Below are positions 56,001 through 64,000 of a DNA stretch of 64,000 bases, in pieces. Source of the DNA: Marthasterias glacialis (taxonomy: Eukaryota > Echinodermata > Asteroidea > Forcipulatida > Asteriidae); NCBI GenBank assembly GCA_911728455.2, contig OU452221.1, forward strand, positions 8,937,918 through 9,001,917, given 5' to 3'. A model generated the notes under the pieces. The model saw only the letters and a list, made by a program, of their open reading frames with translations, did not search any database and was not told where the DNA came from. Position 1 is the first letter of the stretch; every line of letters starts with the position of its first letter. The translations under genes were made by a program, and so were the position numbers.

Positions 56001-59000
56001 GTCCCGATGGCAAAGGTCAGAAGATACAGTATAAGGATGAGGAATGACCAATTGGATACGTAGATCAGCCATTTTGCTTTACTGTCAGCCTGGCTGTAGT
56101 AGGGTGGCTCGCCCCACGCCACTAGGATGAGGATCAACCACACGGTGAGGTAGATTGCTAGGAACAGGCGATAGATACACCATAGGATGGACTGCAGAGG
56201 CCATTTCGCCTAAACAGACACAACGGGGAACAAAAATCACGATGAAGTTAGTTTCATGTTGATAATTCCATCATTATAAAATCAATAAGAAAGGTGCATT
56301 TGGGAACTGAGCCCAATTCCACAAAGACCTCAGATTCATATTGGAATTAGTTATCCAATGATTCAATCTTAATTAATTGTTGAAGGCGGGGTATATCTTT
56401 GGTAAATACTCCACAAATCAATGACCATAAAGCTTAGGCCGTGTCCGAATCAAGCGACTTCGGCTACGGCTGTGGTCGTTGGCTGCAACGACAACGTTGA
56501 AGAATAGGAACCCTCAGCGTTCCGGCCGTAGCCACTCCCGAAGCCATTCATTCGGACACGGCCTAACTTGGTAAGAAGAAGGACTGGAGAGCTGTTGATA
56601 GTATAAAACACTGAGAAACAATTGAAATAATGTGGTTTTAGGGAAATATATAATTTTCTGCCTGAAAGTTTGAATCCGAGAAAAGGCAATTTCAGCATTT
56701 TCGTATCCGTTCTGTGTGAAAATAACCGCTCCAGATTTTCGCCGATATCTCAAAAAGTAACGATCTTTTTGGATAACCAAACATGTAATTATCTTTTTTC
56801 ATCATGATGATACTGATAAAAAAGAAGAGTGCCTTGATGGACCTTTCCCATGAAATATGCTAATTACATTCACGCATGCGTACAGAACCTTATGGTTGGC
56901 AAACGCCATTGAAATGTGCACGTAGCAGACGCACAAAGCGCGTACGCGTCACGCTTCCATCAGTCCCATGCAAAAGAGCACACTGTTCCCAAAATTTTGC
57001 CAACAAAATGTAATTGCGCACTCGCGATGTCCAATTTACATATTTTATGGGAAAGGTCTATTTTATAGAAATGAATCAGTATGAGCGTTTTGATGCCAGG
57101 TAAAACTATTGCGTTCATTTTCGTTTTGAGTTCATTTTAACCTCAATATAAAAAAATGAATCGGCATAACAATGAGGTCCTATAGCTGTTATTGAGCGGC
57201 AATTATTTTTCTCTTTTGAGTTATTACTTCTGGACATACAAATACAGGTAAGCTATTCAGTTTTAATATTAACGAAAAGGACAACAGTTTTACGAAAATA
57301 ATAAGCCTAATGTATCTTTTGAACAGGGAAGTTCTGTTAACTGCTGAGCCTATATTAGACAGCCTGGGCGGGGCGGGGACAAGAGGGTTATTCAGATGAT
57401 TATCATTATGTTTTGTTTTGAACATTAAGCTTAATATTGGAAGCCAGTTTGCACTCGTACATTATCACCCCGAGACTTGCTTCACGAATGCGATCGTTTT
57501 CGGAAAAAGATATTTAGGTTGATTTTATAATCGCATTTCTGTTATCATCATCCGATGTGACAGGGGAGCATCATTTACTTATAAAAAACAACACAGGAGA
57601 TAAATTGGTGAGGGGGGGGGGATAGTGGAGTACAGAAATAAAATAATAAATAACACAAATTAAGAAAGCAGAGAATCACATTGTAAATAGATAGCATAAT
57701 CATCATCTCTGTTATTTAATTGAAGCAATAGTTATTGATTCCTTTTGATTCATGCCAGAAATATACCTCAGATGAATGTAACTAACCGATCACTCTATTG
57801 TACAAGAAAATTTTGGTGTAAAACCGACTAGAATTTTATAACATGCTTTCAGAATGACCCATAAGAATGAGTCGGTGGATTGTGGAATCAACCATCCAGG
57901 AATCTGTGACCAGTCACGGTCATACAAAAGGTCATTTTTCATGCTCTCACGCGCATGAAAAATCATTTCCAATAAACGACTTGTGTATATGTATCACACA
58001 TTTCAGACAAACTTTTGAATCAGATCATATTTATTACAGCATGGGAGAGGGCAGGTACTATAGTTTGTACTATAGAACTGTGGGTGTGGGGTCGTGACAG
58101 AATGTGAATACAAAAGGAAAGCACTAGCAGTAAAGTGCGTTATAGGCCCGAACGGGGTAATGAAGAGGCTTAATGGCGGGCAGTGGGAAAGAGGTGCGCT
58201 GAACACCTACCCACATAGGTGTCATGAACCATGTCACCTAAAATTCGGAGCCTATACAATAAGTAAAAGTAGCCCCCAACCTTTGTCCAAAATACACTGA
58301 TCACGTTCCTCAACTATCGATTATCCGTGACAGGTCTTCCACGACACTGGAATCTGCACCCTTAGTGATCTGGTCAATTAACCGAATCAAACCATTGCGG
58401 GTCCATGATCCAAACTCAATGTACATTAATTGTTACAATCAGTATTATAAGTTGGAATTTTGGATTGACGTCAGTAAAAAAAAAGGAACAAAAACCACGC
58501 GATTTCTGTGGTTTATATCAAGCGTTCTTTGAATGGATTCTAACAAGGCATTGGTCAGGACATCAAGTGAAATTTCCCGATACGGGTCAGGGTTTTGGGG
58601 ATAACCGGAAGCATCGGCTGCAAGGTTGTGGCCTCAACGTGACGTCATGACCATGACGTTAAATTGGTCTTTTATTTGACTTAAGTGGATTGTTGTAGGT
58701 CACCAAAGCCATGAATCAGCCATGGCTCAGTGCATGTGGGGCCCAATTTCATGGCTCTGCTTGCGGCTGAATTTCGCCATGGATTCACACGCATTGGGCC
58801 GAATTTCACGGAGCTGCATGAATAAAGTAGATACAAAGCAAAACAAAATTATGCTTACCAGAATAAGGTTACAAGCCTCAACACCATGTCAGATGTATCC
58901 TTTGTGATGGTATTCTGCTCGTTTTTGCTTTTGTATCAGAAAATTGCTACAGGCAATATTTTCATGTTTGAGCAGCTCTTTAAGTTGGACCCACGGCCAT

Positions 59001-62000
59001 GGGCGCCGTGAAGCGTAACATTCTGTGGTAAGCGTCAGTGCCATGGAATTGGCCTGTGGACTACATTGGTGCCAAGGTTGTCTTTTAAAGCAGGCCTTAC
59101 AACACTGAAAATTGCTCTGAACGACCTACTTTTCACGCATTAAAGGGAATAACAATGAATTTTGTGTTTAATACTTCTACTTATACCATGGTTCATTACA
59201 ATCGAAGCTCTCCGATCGAACCAACTCATCAAAACAGTAGGTTCAGACCGAGTTGAGAAACAAATACTGAACTTGCACTGAAAAGATGATGACGCCAAGC
59301 TGGCATTGGATTTATACCATTTATTATGAATCCCACTGTATCAACATTGCGTTGTACCTCATTTCAGAGTCGAGTATTCAAAATGAGTCAACAACGCACC
59401 TACTTAAAATCAAACCACACCTTCTCGAACAGGAGCTCTCTAAAATCCATCAAAAGAGCCCAGTATGGCGAACTCGACTGGATACGGCGGAGAGACACAC
59501 TAATTTGTTAAATTCTAACGCCGTTTCATTGCTGAGAAGGGTGACTCAACTTACAACTATAGAAAGATAGCTGTCGGACACTATCACAAAAAATATTAAT
59601 CACCAACTTTTCTTATTAGCTACCAAAATAAATGGCCCAGGCATACATTTTATAGGCATATTCCACAACCGTGGATGCGAGGAGGGTATCCGCAGCCTTT
59701 TTCGAACGTCAAAAAATATTCATATTGAAAAAAAAAATAGGTTGGTACCGTCTTCATTTCTTACTAACAAAAAGTTTCTAATTAAGAAGTTGTATATGAG
59801 AGTGACAGCACAACCACAAACAACATGACACTGGGGGTAAATTTGTCAGACATGAATTGGACATAGTCAGCTGCCCCCTCGGCAGGAGAGAGGCCCTCTC
59901 TTAACATGTTCAACAAAATCTCGACCTCAATTTAATATTGCTGTACATGATGCAGATAAAACTTAGTAAAAAAAGGTTCAGTTCCCAAGGAAAAGTTAAA
60001 CCTGCCAAATTGTCTTAGGTTTGTCTAAATACCCTCAGATTTCGCCCTTAAAGTTTAACACACTGCAACCATGACGACTGGACAATATTGTCCGTGGCAA
60101 AGAAAACCTTGTTTACAAATTTATTGCCAATTGAGGTCAAGTGTAATATTACAAGTGCGTCGTATGTTCTGCATGTTTACTCTGATGGGCCTACAGGCCT
60201 ATGCTTATAAAAAAAAATTGTAAATATAAAACGGAATCAGTTACAAAGGATGCATTCATGTTGTGAATATATAAGTTGACTATATTGCTATATTTCTCTG
60301 ATTTTCGTATAAGCCTGATAAAAAGTCATCAAGCTAGGTGGTCATGTTTGCGAAAAAAACATCGAAACGGTCATCAGGAATGTCAGGTTAATGTCAGGAA
60401 TTTGAAGGCTTTAAGCACAATCTTATTTCCATTTGGCAAATCAGAATAAGGCGCTTGATGTTTGGGACAAATTTCCGTGAGAACCGAGTGGGCCATTTCT
60501 CGTTAATGAAGTAGAGATGTGTTTATACACTTCCCCTTGTATATTTACTGTTAAAGATGCTAGATCTGATTTGAGGCTATTTTCACCAGAATTATGCAGA
60601 TTTAAAATTAATGGTCAAGATATTCTTAAAGATTCGGGAAAGTTAAAGCTTTCATTTAAGGTATTGCATGAAAAAAAAAATCTGCCATTGATAAGAGATA
60701 ATTAATCAAAAACTAAAAATGAATTAATTTGTGCCTGGATCACGAAATTATCTCACCTCCATCAGCCATGTACAAACAGTTTCGCACGTTACGTGTATTT
60801 TGTGCATTGTCAGTGGCATATTATGCGAAAGTTTTTGTATGTTTTTCGTTTGGAAACAGCATGATCTGTCAAAAATCACTCAGAGAAAAACAAAAATTAA
60901 AAAGGAACCTATTTCGGCGAAAATCGGGTCATGCAACTCGATATGATACTCGATTTGTACGGTCGTGGAAGGATGATTTTTAATTTTATATCTGAATATT
61001 TTCTTGTATACCCGTATGAAACACAATATTCCCGCATAATGAAATACAATATGCCATAAATTTGTCCTTTAAAACTCAAATCTGATTTCGATTGCGTGAC
61101 AAACTGATAGAAGCAGGAACACCGTGACTCCCTGATAAAAACGTCAACTGTTATTTGTTGTTTCATCGAAAATTCAATCACCTATCTCGATAACTTGATC
61201 ACACTAAATCATGGAAATTAGCATGTTGGTTGACTGATGTGATTTATGGAAACTATAGACGATTTCGAGAAAAAAAAATATTCTAGTAAGGTTTGCGGTA
61301 ACACCATGTACATGTAATAATCTCTATGTGAGACGCATGTGGTGGTTCTGAAGAAAGGAAAAGAACCGGTGGTGTAACAACTTAAACAGCCTGCAGCGTC
61401 AGAGTCCAGTTCTCCTGAAGACGACCAGAGCATCTGATCGAATGTATTGCATGTGCACACCGCAAACCATCTCCACCATGCAAAGTTTCAAATCCCAATA
61501 GTACACCCTTTCCGAAGTGGTGATGCATCTTATCTTTAACAATTAAAAATACAACCACCGCTTAAACAAAGTTGGGTGACAGTAGCTCTGACAACAATGT
61601 TTTATTTTTCTATCGATGCTGGCGTTTTGAGTTTCTCATAACACATTGATGTCATATTCATATCAAATTGAATTAGTTAAAGGGAGGTACAGCTTTGGTT
61701 TTGGGGAAGAGAAAACATGTTCAATTCTTTAGTTGTGAAAAAACATACAGTACAACCAAAAAAACATTATATACTTTATGCTTTGGGGTTTTCAAACTCA
61801 CGCTCTTTTATCGACTTTGACAGGGGACGGAATAATTTCTCTGGTACTGGTCTGAACTTGAAAACCGGTGAGCGTTTTACTAAAACTAATCAATCTTGTA
61901 TACTTGGCCTTTAACGACAAGGATATTGATGAGTAAAGACTAACTGAAATCTGACTAAATGGTAGTACATATACGAATACAATACTATAAACTAAAGTAA

Positions 62001-62674
62001 GAAACCATCTGTTTTACAAAACGTCAAACGTTTCCTTTTTTATAGTGCCAAGGTTGGTGATTTTGCAATCTTGGATTCCGTGGTGTTGAATGAGATGAGG
62101 TTAGTATTAGGGCGAGGATTCATAATCCAAATTACCTTAGAAGTCCACGTATAAATTTCAAACATATAGTCTGCATTAGCTGGGGTGGGAGAGGGGTAGA
62201 AGGTCGACCACAACCTGGGTTCGCAAATGGTTTTTTAGACTTGGAAGGGAAAAAAAGGTAGCAATGGTTTTAACAGATATTGACGAGAGGATAGCAAGAG
62301 GTGTTTAGATAAAGCCCAAACACTGAGGTGTAGGCCTAACGGGCCAAGTCCTCGAAAAGTCAGAGCCTATACAATAATTAAAAGTAGCACCAACCTATGT
62401 CCTAAGTACATGTATAAACTGATCACGTTCCCCAACTGTCGATTATCCGTGACAAGTCTTCCACGAAAGGGATGGCCACCCGGATTAAAAGATGGTCATA
62501 GAAATAGAATAGGAAGAATACTACACTGTACCATGGAGGTCACAACTTGTAAGAACATGAATAACAATTTCAGTGCCATGCTCGAATCTTTACCTGCGGG
62601 TTAGTAAACCTGTGGATCGTCTCCCCGCTGAAGCCCACGTACTCGGGGAACTTTCGACAACAGTTGGCGGCCAT
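49441..62674 (-). CDS. rost-like: Rolling-stone-like multipass membrane protein, three coding exons
   Basis: The coding join on the minus strand is 62674-62594, 56209-55960, 50006-49441, giving 298 residues. Junctions are GT-AG with phases 0 and 1 matching. The predicted protein has hydrophobic spans at about residues 35-59, 74-101, 151-176, 192-207, 215-233 and 256-282. The signature of the Drosophila rolling stone family is clear: a W-Y-F-K-L-x-W helix start, HGVNLIIILTDILL, P-x-R-V-L-H-x-I-Y-P, an aromatic stretch ending Y-x-x-A-G-G, and IYPNYLDWG. The C-terminus has a CGCC cluster (292-295) that could be lipidated. In Drosophila, rost is required for myoblast fusion; biochemical function is unknown and most paralogues are uncharacterised. 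Size and topology fit the family, and all of it appears intact. Confidence 0.88.
50683..50935. repeat. Duplicated palindromic AAGTCGACTT tract
   Basis: A segment of about 60 bases at 50683-50743 is repeated at 50807-50869, period 124. Each has AGACAAGTCGACTTGTTCCA, and further AAGTCGACTTGTTCCATA units follow to 50935. The ACAAGTCGACT core is shared with the ends of foldback-like element 3, so this may be a solo arm or a related satellite. Confidence 0.65.
51955..52440. mobile_element. Composite repeat L, copy 2 (uninterrupted)
   Basis: It contains GAGCACTGAATCTAACATTG running straight into GGACGGACTTTCCTTTATG, an ACAGGCC-type internal block (52048-52213), AAGTCAGTCGTGAGAGAAGT and an end AATCTAAAGTATTAAC. 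It serves as the empty-site reference for the inserts in copy 1. Confidence 0.65.
53230..53468. repeat. 22-bp minisatellite, 11 units
   Basis: Tandem CCCTTCTCCTCGTCAAATCT plus GA, eleven units with few changes and one 19-base unit lacking CCT. It lies in the rolling-stone-like intron 2. Reading frames across it are an effect of the repeat. Nearby flanking sequence (GACCCATTTTAGGGTC, GACCCGG) has similar GACCC words from which it may have grown. Confidence 0.9.
55960..56209 (-). CDS. Rolling-stone-like exon 2 (residues 28-111)
   Basis: Acceptor CTGTTTAG, donor ACAG|GTAATT, phase 1 out. It codes the first two membrane helices (SILWCIYRLFLAIYLTVWLI and SFLILILYLLTFAIGTIYY) with a short aromatic loop (GEPPYYSQADSKAKW) between them. 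Confidence 0.88.
56434..56566. mobile_element. 133-bp MITE, TTAGGCCGTGTCCGAAT ends, copy 1
   Basis: The perfect 17-base terminal inverted repeat TTAGGCCGTGTCCGAAT is complemented at the right. Inner CGACTTCGGCTACGGC pairs with GCCGTAGCCACTCCCG imperfectly. A decayed relative is at 16934-17046. It abuts the GAACCGTACG-family fragment at 56566. Confidence 0.85.
56566..56770 (-). mobile_element. Fragment of GAACCGTACG repeat family
   Basis: It shares GAGAGCTGTTGATAGTATAA and AACCGCTCCAGATTTTCGCC with 45720-46085. It is truncated by or adjoining the 56434-56566 MITE. Confidence 0.65.
56837..57061. mobile_element. MITE, ATAGACCTTTCCCATA ends
   Basis: The left end ATGGACCTTTCCCATGAAAT and right end complement TTTTATGGGAAAGGTCTAT are inverted over about 24 bases. 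The interior is CpG-rich (GCGCGTACGCGTCACGC) and unlike the other ATAGACC families. Confidence 0.75.
58240..58345 (+). repeat. Direct repeat pair with 62359-62468
   Basis: Both loci contain GAGCCTATACAATAA, then AAAAGTAGC, CTGATCACGTTCC, and CGATTATCCGTGACA(G/A)GTCTTC. Both lie in intron 1 of the rolling-stone-like gene, the second about 125 bases from exon 1. No inverted ends are seen. Confidence 0.6.
61258..61450 (-). repeat. Repeat carrying damaged histone-like 3' hairpin, copy 1
   Basis: It shares CTAGTAAGGTTTGCGGT(A/G)A and GAACCGGTGGT with 63885-63985. The hairpin core here is disrupted by an extra GAAAGGAA. The edge CTCCTGAAGACGACCAGAGC with GATCGAA continues what is cut off at the window end in copy 2. 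Confidence 0.5.
62594..62674 (-). CDS. Rolling-stone-like exon 1 (residues 1-27)
   Basis: The ATG at 62674 has A at -3 and G at +4 (AGAATGG). It codes MAANCCRKFPEYVGFSGETI then His-Arg-Phe-Thr-Asn-Pro-Gln, and ends CAG|GTAAAG in phase 0. The frame is open upstream for at least 15 codons, so an upstream start cannot be excluded. The 5' end is not visible. Confidence 0.75.
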
Positions 62675-63414
62675 TCTCTGCCGATGTTTGGTGGGAATCG
62701 CCCTGACGACACAGACGACGATACTCGTACACGCCCGCTTCAACTGACGAACTCTTCTCGATTGATTGCCGCACGTACTGCAATGATAATGAGCGTGTGG
62801 ATGATTTCAGTGTATTGAATATAAAAACATTGGACGATCAGCTCATTGACCTCGTATGGGCGCTTTGCTAACCTGTTAAAAGCCGGACACAAAAAGAACC
62901 TCGCCGGTCACGAATCAGCGGTCGTGGTTGTCAAGGCTAGTTGACCATGTTAAGAGATGTGTTCAATTCGAGAATAAAAGAGAAAATCGTCATGCGCAAA
63001 CTGGCACACAGCGACCGATTCTGTGACGTACGGATAGCCAACTGTCATTTACGATATGTTGAGTGTTTATGTGAAAGCATGCACTTTGTTTTCTGATAGG
63101 CCCCTACTGGGAAATCAAAATATCTATTGAAAAAGAAAATAAGAAGACAAAAAACCAAACTAACAGAAGGAACGCAAAATAGCAGGTTAAATCAGAATCA
63201 AAATTAACAACAAGGAAGTTTCAGAAATGGAAAATTGGGGCAAGTGGAGGCCAAAACATAATTTCGGGGCTATTGAATGTATCGAACCATTCATTGTGCA
63301 TTCATTGTCTATCGATTCGATCGGTTCGGGTGAATTTAAGATCTGATGACACTGTTCGAGAACTTGCAAACGGTCAGTTATTCCAATCCCCATCCAACAC
63401 TGAGATATCATTTA
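62675..63414. other. Upstream flank of the rolling-stone-like gene
   Basis: No gene is seen in this flank. It should contain the 5' UTR and promoter of the minus-strand gene, but no TATA box or initiator stands out. Sequence beyond 63586 is again repeats and AT-rich DNA. Confidence 0.4.
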
Positions 63415-63586
63415 ATAGACCTTTATCATGGTGCGGCCATCTTGATTTTCTCCCATTCAGACCAATGTAAACCGAGGCTGGAAGGGCAAATAGTTTGGTT
63501 CCTTTTTATACAATGAATATTAGCATATTACTGTAATCGAATACAGGGAGCATGACCAAGATGGTTGCGGCATGATAAAGGTCTAT
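63415..63586. mobile_element. MITE, ATAGACCTTTA family, copy 2
   Basis: ATAGACCTTTATCATGGTGC at the left and GCATGATAAAGGTCTAT at the right, with the same interior as 3930-4107 (CGGCCATCTTGATTTTCTCC; AATGAATATTAGCATAT). It lies about 0.75 kb upstream of the rolling-stone-like start codon. Confidence 0.8.
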
Positions 63587-63884
63587 TGACATCAGCAAAG
63601 ACAATAGTTATTCTTTAATGAGACACACTTTCCTACAAGGAAACCGTCCGCCTGGAATGTGACTCCTAAACGACCTTTCTAACGATATCAAGTGAGATTA
63701 AACACTTCCTATTATTGAAAGGAATGCATAAACACACTCAGGCAAGCAGTAAAACTTGAGAACTAAATGTTTGACAAGTTCGGATAGAAGGTCAGCAATG
63801 ATGGAAACCGGACGGATATTTTCCTTCTTGTCCCTATCAGGAGTGGGGATGAACGACGCCGTGAAACACGTCGATCACAACATT

Positions 63885-63990
63885 TAAGAAACAATCTAGT
63901 AAGTTTTGCGGTGACAATGTAATTATCTCTAATGAGTTGGTGTGGCTCTGAAAAGAACCGGTGGTTTAACAACTCAACGTTTCGATCAGT
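63885..63990 (-). repeat. Repeat with histone-type stem-loop sequence, copy 2
   Basis: On the minus strand 63959-63944 reads GGTTCT-TTTC-AGAGCC: a six-pair stem (one G-U pair) with a TTTC loop. It is preceded by ACC and followed by ACAC, very close to the replication-dependent histone mRNA 3' hairpin. There is no histone coding frame and no clear downstream purine-rich element nearby, so it is probably part of a dispersed repeat. Confidence 0.5.
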
Positions 63991-64000
63991 ATACTAGATC

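Noticed and set aside
61218..61460. Histone or histone pseudogene near the stem-loop-like sequence
   Set aside because: No frame around either hairpin copy encodes any recognisable histone segment.

Overview
The window looks like nuclear genomic DNA of an invertebrate deuterostome, most likely an echinoderm (a sea star or urchin relative). That placement is an inference. It rests on intron-rich animal genes with GT-AG splice sites, a rolling-stone family gene, an SLC41-type transporter, tRNA-derived SINEs, very many short inverted-repeat transposons, and foldback elements of the kind first described in sea urchins (TU elements). There are no bacterial operons, CRISPR arrays or phage genes.

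Three protein-coding loci can be supported. At the left edge (1-1467, + strand) lie the last two exons of an unrecognised gene with a basic, serine-rich and coiled-coil C-terminus. From 41894 down to 13362 (- strand) a complete nine-exon SLC41A/MgtE-type divalent cation (Mg2+) transporter of 567 residues can be assembled, with every intron phase matching. From 62674 down to 49441 (- strand) a three-exon rolling-stone-like multipass membrane protein of 298 residues can be assembled. The two minus-strand genes are about 7.5 kb apart. Nothing in the sequence shows that they work together.

Everything else is intergenic or intronic and is packed with repeats. At 1.8-13.3 kb there are SINE pieces, several hairpin MITE families and a 12-bp satellite. 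The SLC41A introns (13.5-41.4 kb) hold a decayed non-LTR retrotransposon end with a roughly 150-bp tandem array, nested MITEs, several SINEs, a TTAA-flanked piggyBac-like MITE and two foldback elements. At 41.9-49.4 kb there is a third foldback-like element and nested MITEs. The rolling-stone introns (50.0-62.6 kb) hold a 22-bp minisatellite, a duplicated palindromic tract and more MITEs.

The most unusual structures are the foldback elements at 33028-34244, 38609-39952 and about 42807-43585. Their inverted arms are themselves tandem arrays (42-bp, 16-bp and degenerate units). They look like one structural class, with three unrelated arm sequences, in a 10.6-kb interval. They have no visible coding capacity, so whatever moves them must act in trans. 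I found no convincing new protein-based system.
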